Origin: an uncultured Propionivibrio sp.
GTDB taxonomy: Bacteria > Pseudomonadota > Gammaproteobacteria > Burkholderiales > Rhodocyclaceae
DNA length: 64,000 nt
Reading direction: 5' to 3'
NCBI RefSeq assembly: GCF_963666255.1
Contig: NZ_OY762656.1
Coordinates: forward strand, 1,178,001-1,242,000
Shown here: positions 1 to 10,604 of the stretch, piece after piece
How positions within the stretch are numbered: position 1 is the first letter of the stretch
Layout: every line of letters begins with the position of its first letter
Program-made: the position numbers and the translations under genes
The notes under the pieces: generated by a model
The model's input: the letters and a program-made list of their open reading frames with translations, nothing else
Database searches by the model: none
Told to the model about the DNA's origin: nothing

Positions 1-2804
<2,804 letters not shown>

Positions 2805-2806
2805 TA

Positions 2807-2888
2807 CGTTTCCCTACGACGGCATTACCCGTACAGGTTCAGAGGGTATTATCTCAGCCCTGTCTGCTGTGACAGAGCACCCCAAGCG
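2807..2888 (-). promoter_or_regulatory. TPP riboswitch (THI element) before thiD
   Basis: On the minus strand the conserved THI-box segments occur in order: GGGGTGC, GGCTGAGA, ACCC, GAACCTGTA, GGGTAATGCC and TAGGGAA. A short P1 can form between CGCTT (2888-2884) and AAACG (2811-2807). It precedes thiD-thiC, the usual target. There is no U-tract terminator between aptamer and ATG, and the start codon is adjacent to P1, so translational control by occlusion of the ribosome site is inferred. Confidence 0.93.
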
Positions 2889-2897
2889 AGACCGATC

Positions 2898-2926
2898 ACG
2901 GTACTGGAATTGGCGACCGATGGCAA
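2898..2926 (-). promoter_or_regulatory. Candidate sigma-70 promoter for thiD-thiC
   Basis: Minus strand TTGCCA (2926-2921), 17-bp spacer, TACCGT (2903-2898). The spacing is ideal but the -10 is weak. It would start RNA a few bases before the TPP aptamer. Confidence 0.4.
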
Positions 2927-3019
2927 GATTCGCTGTTCTTTGACGCAAATCGGGGCGATTCGGTTCCCGCCGATTCGAATAGCGCTAAAGAATTGCCGCG
3001 TGGGTCCGTGAATATGTAG

Positions 3020-4306
3020 ATGGGACGAAAAATCATAACTGCAGCGGTCTTGGCCGTCTTGCCTGCGCTGGCCGTGCCGCCGTGCGCGCTGGCGGCGTGG
3101 CAGCTGGTGGCGACCGAGCAGGGCAAGCGGGTCGAAATCGAGCGGGACAGCATCGCAACTGGCGATGGTGGCGAAATTCGGGTGCGCGGCCGGATCGTGC
3201 TCGACCGGTCAATCATCGACCCCAGGACTTCGTCCCTGTATCGCGTCATCGAGATTTACAACCGCTTTGATTGCAGCGAGCGGACGTATGCAACGCTGAA
3301 ACGCTCTTACATCAAGGAAAACGGCGAGTTGCTGCGCCAGGAAGAAGTGCGCATGCCGGACAACATGCCGGTACGATCCGGGACGCCGGACGATCGCCTG
3401 TTCCGCGAGGCTTGTCGCCCCGGGTCGTCTGCCGGCGCACGGCCGGTGAATCTGGGCCAGACGGTCGATCGCGTGAACGAAGCGGCGTCGGAGTTGCGTC
3501 AGGTCAATCAGATGATGATCGACAAGGAGGTCAAGAAGGAAGCCTCGCGTTCGCGGGGCAGAATTGCTCATTCGCCCGACGGGCTGGCGGGGGGGGCGGC
3601 CCGGAACGCGAAGAAGTCTCTTCCGGCACCGACGGTTGCGTGGGCGTACGAGGGCGCAGGAGCGCCGGAGCGCTGGGCGGCGATGCGCTCGGAGTATGCC
3701 GTCTGCGCTTTCGGCAATCGCCAGTCGCCGATCGATATCCGCGACGGGATTGCCGTCGATCTTGAGCCGATCCAGTTTTCCTATAGTCCGGTGAAATTCA
3801 AGGTCGTCGATGCCGGCAGGAGTCTGCTCGTCATGAGTTACGGTGGTGCTTTCGGGTTGCTTGGAAAGAACTATGCATTGACGCAGATGCTTTTCCATCG
3901 TCCCGGCGAAACGACTGTGGGCGGACGTTCCTTCGACATGGAAGTCCAGTTGATGCATCGTGCCGAGGATGGGCAGCAGGCGATCGTTTCGATCCTGCTT
4001 GAACGTGGGGCGGAGAATCCTGTCATCCAGTCGATTCTGAACAATCTGCCACTGGAGCGCGGCGGGGAGGTGGCGCCGGTGGCGCAACTGCTTGATCTGG
4101 AGCGCTTGTTGCCCGCCGAGCGGCGCTATTACGCGTTCATGGGGTCGCTGACCATGCCGCCGTGCACGGAGGATGTGCTGTGGCTGGTGCTCAAGCAGAC
4201 ACAGTCGATTTCGTCGGAACAACTCGCGATCTTCCAGCGTTTGTATCCGCCCAATGCTCGTCCGGTTCAGCCCGGCTCCAACCGTATCATCAAGGAATCG
4301 CGCTAG
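3020..4306 (+). CDS. Periplasmic protein with acatalytic alpha-carbonic-anhydrase-like domain
   Basis: 428 aa. A signal peptide (cleavage near ALA-AWQ, residues 24-27) is followed by a domain with a short beta-rich look resembling surface-adhesin-E-like proteins (about 27-135), a charged linker (about 145-205) and an alpha-carbonic-anhydrase-like domain (about 207-425). The last carries CAFGNRQSPIDI, the Glu106-like GETT region and GSLTMPPCTE. Aligned by eye to human CA II, zinc ligands His94 and His119 are Leu291 and Gln310; only His96 (His293) and structural His122 (His313) remain. CO2 hydration is therefore unlikely; a binding or structural role is inferred. No clear Shine-Dalgarno is seen at the ATG. 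Confidence 0.75.
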   Translation: MGRKIITAAVLAVLPALAVPPCALAAWQLVATEQGKRVEIERDSIATGDGGEIRVRGRIVLDRSIIDPRTSSLYRVIEIYNRFDCSERTYATLKRSYIKENGELLRQEEVRMPDNMPVRSGTPDDRLFREACRPGSSAGARPVNLGQTVDRVNEAASELRQVNQMMIDKEVKKEASRSRGRIAHSPDGLAGGAARNAKKSLPAPTVAWAYEGAGAPERWAAMRSEYAVCAFGNRQSPIDIRDGIAVDLEPIQFSYSPVKFKVVDAGRSLLVMSYGGAFGLLGKNYALTQMLFHRPGETTVGGRSFDMEVQLMHRAEDGQQAIVSILLERGAENPVIQSILNNLPLERGGEVAPVAQLLDLERLLPAERRYYAFMGSLTMPPCTEDVLWLVLKQTQSISSEQLAIFQRLYPPNARPVQPGSNRIIKESR

Positions 4307-4396
4307 TCGTCTGGCTGTTTGCCGGAGACTCAAATCGCTCCGGCTTGCGGTATTGTTCACCTGTTCCGATCCCGGGCTGCGTTCGATTCGATCCTT

Positions 4397-6898
4397 ATGC
4401 CAAGACGTTTCCTTGATGTGCTGGCGATGCTGGCCTTGCTCGTTGTGGCGGGTTTCCTTGCCTACCATTACAGCCTCAAGACGGGGATTCGCGAGCGTCA
4501 GGAGATCGCCGCCCATCGCTTGGAAACGTTTTCGGCGGCGTTGTTCTCGCCGATGGATAAATACGACTATCTGCCCGAAATCACGGCGGAGCATCCGTTG
4601 GTGGCGGCCGCCCTCGAAAAGGCCGACGATGCGGCACGGATACGCCGGCTCAATGTTTATCTTGAAGGTCTGAACCGTATCGCGCGTACCGAGGCCATTT
4701 ATGTTCTCGACGAAAACGGTCTGACGATTGCGTCGAGCAACTGGCGCGATGCAGTGACTTTTCTCGGCAACAACTACTATTTCCGTCCCTACTATCACGA
4801 TGCGATCCTGCAAGGGAAAGGGCGCTTTTTCGGTGTCGGCACGGTCAGCCAGTTGCCGGGATACTATCTTTCGCATCGGGTGAGAACGCCCGGCGATTTA
4901 CTTGGGGTTGTCGTTGTCAAGGTCGATCTGGGGGATCTCGATGCGCGTTGGGACGATGGACAAGACACGATGGTGGTCACCGATGAGAACGGGATCGCTT
5001 TCCTGAGTTCGCGCAAGGATTGGAAGTATCGGGCGCTACGGGCGCTGGACCCGCACCTGCTGGCGGAACTCGAGCGGACGCAGCAATACGGGACTCGCCT
5101 CAAGCCGCCTGTTCTCCAGCGTGTGGAGCGCCAGCTCGATCACGGTGATCGCATCGTGCGCGTGACGGTAACCGAGGTGGAGGGCGTGCCGACGGAGCAC
5201 CGTTTTCTGGTACGGAGCGCCGCCTTGCAAGGGGCAAAATGGGAAGTGGGCATCTATACGCCGTTGGAGGAAACCGAGTCCCGGGCACGTCTGGTTGCGC
5301 TGGCGGTAAGCGCCGGGGCAATCATCCTGATCCTGATGGCGATGTACTGGCAACTGATTCAGCGCCGGCGGGTGGAAAAGGAAGAGTCGCAAAGGGCCTT
5401 GCAGAAGGCGCATCAGGAACTCGAAGCAAACCATCAGGAGCTTGAAAGAACCGTTGTCGAACTGGCGCGTGCGATTGCCGAAGCGGATCGTGCCAACCGC
5501 GCCAAGTCCGAATTTCTCGCCAACATGAGCCATGAAATCCGGACGCCGATGAACGCCATTCTCGGGCTGACGCATCTTGCGCTCAAGACCGATCTCGATT
5601 CCAAACAGCGCAACTATCTCGCCAACGTCGATTCTGCTGCAACGAGCTTGCTCGGCGTCTTGAATAACGTTCTGGATTTCTCGAAGATTGAGGCCGGAAA
5701 ACTCCAGATCGAACAAATTGCCTTTGATCTCAGCGAAGTCTTTCACAACGTCGCATCGATTCAGGCGCTGAGCGCCGAGAGCAAGGGGCTGGAGCTTATT
5801 TTTCGCTTCGATCCGGATCTTCCGCTCAGTCTCGAGGGCGATCCGCTTCGCCTGGGCCAGGTGCTGATGAATCTGGTCAGCAATGCCATCAAATTCACGG
5901 AATGCGGCGAAATCTGCATTTCGGTCGACAGTGTCGAGCGTGATTCTTCCAGTATCTGCCTGCGGTTCTGTGTCAGCGATACCGGGATCGGTATTTCATC
6001 CGAGCAGCGGCAGAGCCTGTTCCAGGCGTTCAGTCAGGCAGATCAGTCGACGACGCGTCGTTACGGCGGGACCGGCCTCGGATTGGCAATCTGCAAGATG
6101 CTGACCGAAGCGATGGGCGGGCAGATTGGTGTCGACAGTCAGCTTGGACAGGGAAGTCGCTTCGCTTTCACGGCCCGTTTTGGCTGCCCCGCCGACGCAC
6201 ATTCCTTGCGCCAGAATGGCTCTGATTTTGCCGGGCTCAAGGTCATCGTGGCAGATGACAACGCCTGTTCCCGCGATGCACTGGCGTTTCTGCTTCGTTC
6301 CTGGGGGATGCAGGTGGAGGCGTTTGCTTCAGCGGGCGAAGCCTTGGGATGGTGCTCGGAAGCGGGACGTGTCGGCGAATTCGATCTGTTCCTGATTGAT
6401 GTCACGACGCCTGCATACGACTGCCTCGGTATCATTCGCGCGTTGCGTTCGGTGCCGGCAGGCAATCCGCTGGCGAAAATTGTCTTGCTCAAGCGTCGCA
6501 GTGACGACGACGCGGCGCTGAACGTTCCCGACGCCGCGGTTGATGCGGAAATGTTCAAGCCGATCGAACCGGTGCTCTTGCTGGAAACGCTGGCGACGGT
6601 CTTTGGCGGGCAGCCTGTGGATGGAGATGCTGGGCACGGTCAGGAGTCGGCCGCCATGCCGGAGTCAGCGGCTGTCGGCGCGTCATTGGCCTGGCTTGAC
6701 GTACTGCTCGCGACCAACAATATTGCGGCCGAAGCCTGTCTTCAGGACTTGCGCCAGGGCTTTGTGACGAATGGAAAAGCGTCTGAATTTGCTGCGCTTG
6801 AGCGCGCGATCGATCGCCTGGATTATCCGGTGGCCCGGAAAATCCTGGCAACGTTGATTGTCGCGCCGGAGATGCATGTGACAGGGACGGATGCTTGA
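4397..6898 (+). CDS. Membrane-bound hybrid sensor histidine kinase
   Basis: 833 aa from the ATG at 4397, placed just before the first membrane segment ([20 protein letters not shown]); an upstream start at 4319 would only add an unlikely leader. Order: TM1, periplasmic Cache-like sensor (about 30-300), TM2 ([16 protein letters not shown]), coiled coil, HisKA with [11 protein letters not shown], HATPase with [17 protein letters not shown] and GGTGLGL, then a receiver domain. The receiver keeps Asp (FLIDVTTP) and Lys (FKPIEP) but lacks the usual Thr/Ser. A short helical tail follows. The response regulator gene starts 11 bp downstream and is the likely partner. Confidence 0.88.
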   Translation: MPRRFLDVLAMLALLVVAGFLAYHYSLKTGIRERQEIAAHRLETFSAALFSPMDKYDYLPEITAEHPLVAAALEKADDAARIRRLNVYLEGLNRIARTEAIYVLDENGLTIASSNWRDAVTFLGNNYYFRPYYHDAILQGKGRFFGVGTVSQLPGYYLSHRVRTPGDLLGVVVVKVDLGDLDARWDDGQDTMVVTDENGIAFLSSRKDWKYRALRALDPHLLAELERTQQYGTRLKPPVLQRVERQLDHGDRIVRVTVTEVEGVPTEHRFLVRSAALQGAKWEVGIYTPLEETESRARLVALAVSAGAIILILMAMYWQLIQRRRVEKEESQRALQKAHQELEANHQELERTVVELARAIAEADRANRAKSEFLANMSHEIRTPMNAILGLTHLALKTDLDSKQRNYLANVDSAATSLLGVLNNVLDFSKIEAGKLQIEQIAFDLSEVFHNVASIQALSAESKGLELIFRFDPDLPLSLEGDPLRLGQVLMNLVSNAIKFTECGEICISVDSVERDSSSICLRFCVSDTGIGISSEQRQSLFQAFSQADQSTTRRYGGTGLGLAICKMLTEAMGGQIGVDSQLGQGSRFAFTARFGCPADAHSLRQNGSDFAGLKVIVADDNACSRDALAFLLRSWGMQVEAFASAGEALGWCSEAGRVGEFDLFLIDVTTPAYDCLGIIRALRSVPAGNPLAKIVLLKRRSDDDAALNVPDAAVDAEMFKPIEPVLLLETLATVFGGQPVDGDAGHGQESAAMPESAAVGASLAWLDVLLATNNIAAEACLQDLRQGFVTNGKASEFAALERAIDRLDYPVARKILATLIVAPEMHVTGTDA

Positions 6899-6909
6899 AG
6901 GAGAGAGGG

Positions 6910-7539
6910 ATGTCGAATAGCACCAAGGCGACAGTTTTGCTGATCGACGATGAGTTGGTAAACATCAAGATCCTGTCCGATGTGCTCAAGGATGACTATG
7001 TCGTAATCTTCGCTTCGGGCGGCGAGGAGGGGGTCCGTCGTGCAATCGAATCCATGCCCGATATCATTCTGCTCGACATCATGATGCCGGACATGGATGG
7101 TTACGCGGTGTGTGCCCGCCTGCAGGAAAACCCGAAAACGGCGAGTATTCCAGTTGTTTATGTCACTGCGTTGGGATCGACAGCGCAAGAGATCAAGGGG
7201 CTCAATCTTGGGGCGGTCGATTACATCACCAAGCCGATCAATGAGGAAATCGTCAAGGCCAGGATTCGCAATCATCTGAAATTTCGCCGGGTGGTCCAGG
7301 CGGCGTCGCGTGATGACGCCGTCGAGGAGGACAGCCGCCAGGAGAACATGACCGAGCGTCAGCGGGAGATTTTCCGCTGGGTGCGCGAAGGCAAGACGAA
7401 CTGGGAAATTGCCAAAATCATCGGTTGTTCGGAGGAAAATGTGAAATATCACATGAAAAATATCCTCCGCATCATGGGGTCTTACAACCGGACTCAGGCG
7501 GTGGCCACCCATGTCAGGAAGCGAGCGCCAAAAGACTGA
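6910..7539 (+). CDS. Response regulator, receiver plus LuxR-type HTH
   Basis: 209 aa. The ATG at 6910 has AAGGAGAG immediately upstream; the in-frame TTG at 6895 overlaps the kinase stop and is less likely. The receiver domain (about 8-125) has IDDE, the phospho-acceptor Asp in LLDIMMPDMDG, a Thr in YVTAL and Lys in ITKP. The C-terminal LuxR/NarL-type helix-turn-helix is MTERQREIFRWVREGKTNWE onward. It probably forms an operon and a phosphorelay with the hybrid kinase upstream. The targets cannot be read from the sequence. Confidence 0.9.
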   Translation: MSNSTKATVLLIDDELVNIKILSDVLKDDYVVIFASGGEEGVRRAIESMPDIILLDIMMPDMDGYAVCARLQENPKTASIPVVYVTALGSTAQEIKGLNLGAVDYITKPINEEIVKARIRNHLKFRRVVQAASRDDAVEEDSRQENMTERQREIFRWVREGKTNWEIAKIIGCSEENVKYHMKNILRIMGSYNRTQAVATHVRKRAPKD

Positions 7540-7549
7540 GGACAAAATG

Positions 7550-7579
7550 AAAAACGCCCCGGATGACCGGGGCGTTTTT
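7550..7579. terminator. Bidirectional rho-independent terminator
   Basis: Perfect 13-bp arms (AAAAACGCCCCGG, then CCGGGGCGTTTTT) around an ATGA loop, with T5 on each strand. It lies between the rightward response regulator gene and the leftward Dcu transporter gene and can stop transcription from both sides. Confidence 0.93.
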
Positions 7580-7610
7580 CTGAATCGTATCCTTGTATGT
7601 CGATACGTTA

Positions 7611-8963
7611 TCAGTAGAGGACCTTGACCATCAACCAACCGACGCAGCAGCCGACACCGACACCGATCAGGCCGGGGATGATGAAGCTGTGGTTGATGAC
7701 GAACTTGCCGATGCGGGTTGTGCCGGACCGGTCGAAGCCGATACAGGCGAGGTCGCTCGCATAGGTTGGCAGGATGAAGTAGCCATAGCACGCCGGCAGG
7801 AACGCGATCATGACCTTCGGATCGACGCCCAGACTGACGCCGAGCGGTGCGATTGCGGCGATCGCAGCGGCCTGGCTGTTGACCAGCTTGGAGACGATGA
7901 ACAACACGAGGGCATAAGTCCAGGGCTGTGCGGCGACGATGCCGGCGAGACCTTCCTTGAGCAGCGTGAAGTGGGCCTCGAACACGGTGTCCGCCATCCA
8001 GGCGACGCCGAAGATCGAAACGACCGCGACCATCCCGGCCTTGAAAACGGTGCCGTTCGGAATTTCCTGGGGCTTGACCTTGCAAAGCACGAGAATCAGG
8101 GCGCCAGCGCTCAGCATCATCACCTGGATCAGGAGATTCATCGACAGCGGCTTGAGCTTGCCGACTGGTCCGACGAGTGGGCGCAAATCCTGGAAGGCAC
8201 CGAGCAGCACGACGATGCCGATGGCCGCGAAAAAGATCCAGGTGGCCCAGTACGCTTCTTTCGGGAAGACCTTGTCGAGAAGCGTGGCCGATTCGCCGTA
8301 GATGTACTCGCGCTGCACCGGATCCTGCAGCTTGGCTTGGAACTCCGGGTCCTTGTCGAGATCGAGGCCGCGTCGCATGCTCCAGAGTGCGGCGACGATC
8401 ATGCCGCAGAACGTCGCCGGCATGCCGACGGCGAGGAGTTCGATGATGCTGGGCGGATGATCGAGCCCTTTCGCCTTGGCCATGATGGCAACCATCGAGA
8501 CGACAGCGACCGACACGGGCGAAGCGCAAATACCGATTTGCGAGGAAATCGATGCGACGGCCATCGGGCGTTCCGGGCGGATGCCGGTTTTGATGGCAAT
8601 GTCGTAGATGATCGGGAACATCGTATAGACGACGTGCCCGGTACCGCACATGACCGTCAGTGACCAGGTGGTGATCGGGGCGAGCAGCGTGATGTGCTTC
8701 GGGTGGCGGCGTAACAGTCGTTCGGCGAAGCGCATCATGACGTTGAGGCCGCCGGCGGTTTGCAGCGTCGAGGCGCATGCCAGCACAGCCATGATGGTGA
8801 GCAATACGTCGATCGGTGGTTTGCCTGGCGCCAGATGGAAGACAAAGGCGAAGACCAGCAGGCCAAAACCGCTGATAAGCCCCAGGCCGTAACCGCCGTA
8901 ACGGGCGCCCGCCAGCAAGCAGAGCAGGATGATGCCAAACTCAAGAATGATGCTTGTTTCCAT
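7611..8963 (-). CDS. dcuB: Anaerobic C4-dicarboxylate transporter, Dcu family
   Basis: 450 aa inner-membrane protein with about 10-12 hydrophobic segments over its whole length. It matches the DcuA/DcuB family in length and in stretches such as GTGHVVYTMFPIIYDIAIK, RPERPMAVASISSQIGI and NSQAAAIAAIAPLGVSLGVD. Family members exchange fumarate, malate or aspartate for succinate under oxygen limitation. DcuB versus DcuA cannot be settled by eye; the central loop suggests DcuB. It is a lone gene with its own terminator (7550-7579). Confidence 0.88.
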   Translation of the reverse strand: METSIILEFGIILLCLLAGARYGGYGLGLISGFGLLVFAFVFHLAPGKPPIDVLLTIMAVLACASTLQTAGGLNVMMRFAERLLRRHPKHITLLAPITTWSLTVMCGTGHVVYTMFPIIYDIAIKTGIRPERPMAVASISSQIGICASPVSVAVVSMVAIMAKAKGLDHPPSIIELLAVGMPATFCGMIVAALWSMRRGLDLDKDPEFQAKLQDPVQREYIYGESATLLDKVFPKEAYWATWIFFAAIGIVVLLGAFQDLRPLVGPVGKLKPLSMNLLIQVMMLSAGALILVLCKVKPQEIPNGTVFKAGMVAVVSIFGVAWMADTVFEAHFTLLKEGLAGIVAAQPWTYALVLFIVSKLVNSQAAAIAAIAPLGVSLGVDPKVMIAFLPACYGYFILPTYASDLACIGFDRSGTTRIGKFVINHSFIIPGLIGVGVGCCVGWLMVKVLY

Positions 8964-9311
8964 GGACCGATCCCAAATCGAAGTGTAGTTTTGTCGTTAT
9001 GTTTCGTCGGATGCTGGTTTTTTGTTGAAAGCGAAGGTCAGCGGATTGCCGATGAAACGGGTGTATTGCTATTTTTATAGTCGAATCATAGTCCAACGCC
9101 GCGCCGGTGTAACTACCCGGACGGGTAGTTTCATTGACGCACGTCGGGGCGGCGCGATCGGTCGCCGTTCGATCCAGAGAATGGACCCGGCGGGCGGCGG
9201 CGTTCAATAGTGGATTAGCATGGAAAAAAGCCCTAGGATAGGCGGCGATGGTCCCGCGGCGACAGTTTTTGCCCCTCGGTCGGCTCCGTCGATTATTCAG
9301 CCAGGTTGGGA
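8964..9311. other. Divergent intergenic region between dcuB and HD-GYP gene
   Basis: 348 bp without a convincing gene. It must hold promoters for both flanking genes. The one clear structure is the palindrome at 9111-9130. I did not find a convincing FNR box (TTGAT-N4-ATCAA) despite the anaerobic transporter downstream. Confidence 0.6.
9111..9130. promoter_or_regulatory. Perfect inverted repeat, likely operator
   Basis: AACTACCC and GGGTAGTT separated by GGAC: 8-bp perfect arms with a 4-bp spacer. It is centred about 157 bp upstream of the dcuB start and 191 bp upstream of the HD-GYP start. There is no U-tract, so a protein-binding site is more likely than a terminator. The dimeric spacing would suit a NarL/FixJ- or LuxR-type regulator, but this is inference. 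Confidence 0.5.
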
Positions 9312-10604
9312 ATGACTGCCATGCAGATGCAGGACAGCGCATACGTGACGATGGACCAGTTGCGGGTCGGTTTGTACGTTTACATCGACCTGAGATGGTT
9401 CGAGCACCCGTTTGCGTTCAACAGTTTCAAGATCAAGGACGAAGAGCAGATCCGTTCGCTGCGCAGCCTGGGGTTGGCGCGGATTCGCTATGATCCGGCG
9501 CGTAGCGACAAGGCGACGCCGTCTGGCAGCGAGCTGGTCGTGGCGCCTGCTGAAACGGTCGCTCCGGTGGTCAAGGAACATCCGGCGCTGGCGGCGAAGC
9601 GGGCGCTGATCGAGAAGATCCGGGTGCAGCGTGAAGCTGCCGCACGGATCGAATCGGCCTTCGTCGACACCGCCCGAACCATTCATAACGTCGAGAAGAA
9701 TCTTCTGACCAATCCGGCCGAGACCTTGCGCGAAGCCAACCAGTTGATCAGCCAGATTGCCGACTCGTTTCTTGATGCGCCGGAACTCGCCATTCATGTG
9801 ATGGGAGACAAGATCGGCAGCGAAGAGCTCTATTTCCACTCGCTCAACGTGACCATGCTGTCGCTGATGATGGCCCGCGATCTCAAGCTGCCGGCGGAGG
9901 TAATGCAGTGCCTGGGGATGGGCGCGTTGTTCCACGACCTCGGCTGTCGTGAGATTCCGGACAAGATTCTCAAGAAAAGCGAGCCCTGGACTCTGGCCGA
10001 GCGCAACTACTACGAACTGCACTGCGCCTATGGCGCGGAGATTGGCCGCAAGCTTGGATTTGCGCAGCTGGTACTCGATGTCATCCAACAACACCACGAA
10101 ATGGTGGATGGCAGCGGCTATCCCGCACGGTTGAAGGGGGATGCCATCAGCCTGTCGGCGCGCATCGTTGCGATCGCCAATTATTACGACGAGCTTTGCA
10201 ACCCGCTGAACATCGCCAACGCGCTGACGCCGCACGAGGCGCTGTCGACGATGTTTGCACGTCTGCGGGGGAAATTCGATCCCAAGTTGCTGCAACTGTT
10301 CGTACGATGTCTCGGCGTCTTTCCGCCCGGGACGATCGTTCAACTGTCGAATGGTGTGATCGGCATGGTCGCGACGATCAATACCGCCAAGCCGATGAAG
10401 CCGATGATCGTTGCCTATGACGCAGATATTCCAAAGGAAGAGGCCATTCTCATCGACATGGATGGTACGGTCGACGTCAATATCGTCAAGGCCATTCGGC
10501 CAGCCCAGCTGCCGCGGGAGATCTACGCCTATCTGAGTCCGCGCAAGCAGGTCAGTTACTATTTCGATGCCGGTTCTCCCAATAAGGAGTCGGTGGCGAA
10601 ATGA
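9312..10604 (+). CDS. HD-GYP cyclic-di-GMP phosphodiesterase with DUF3391 N-terminus
   Basis: 430 aa from the ATG at 9312 (AGG 6 bp upstream). The N-terminal part (about 10-140) resembles DUF3391. The HD-GYP domain (about 170-345) has HDLGCREIPDKIL and HHEMVDGSGYPARLKG, so both the metal-binding HD and the GYP signature are intact, and hydrolysis of c-di-GMP is expected. No membrane segment. The stop overlaps the ATG of the following hybrid kinase (ATGA), which implies translational coupling. Confidence 0.9.
   Translation: MTAMQMQDSAYVTMDQLRVGLYVYIDLRWFEHPFAFNSFKIKDEEQIRSLRSLGLARIRYDPARSDKATPSGSELVVAPAETVAPVVKEHPALAAKRALIEKIRVQREAAARIESAFVDTARTIHNVEKNLLTNPAETLREANQLISQIADSFLDAPELAIHVMGDKIGSEELYFHSLNVTMLSLMMARDLKLPAEVMQCLGMGALFHDLGCREIPDKILKKSEPWTLAERNYYELHCAYGAEIGRKLGFAQLVLDVIQQHHEMVDGSGYPARLKGDAISLSARIVAIANYYDELCNPLNIANALTPHEALSTMFARLRGKFDPKLLQLFVRCLGVFPPGTIVQLSNGVIGMVATINTAKPMKPMIVAYDADIPKEEAILIDMDGTVDVNIVKAIRPAQLPREIYAYLSPRKQVSYYFDAGSPNKESVAK

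Noticed and set aside
3209-4876. Leftward frame of about 555 codons opposite the carbonic-anhydrase-like and kinase genes
   Set aside because: Spans two genes on the opposite strand with no motif; antisense artefact of high GC content.
6823-8778. Leftward frame of about 650 codons overlapping dcuB and the response regulator
   Set aside because: It runs out of frame through dcuB and antisense through the regulator and crosses a perfect terminator; no protein family signal.
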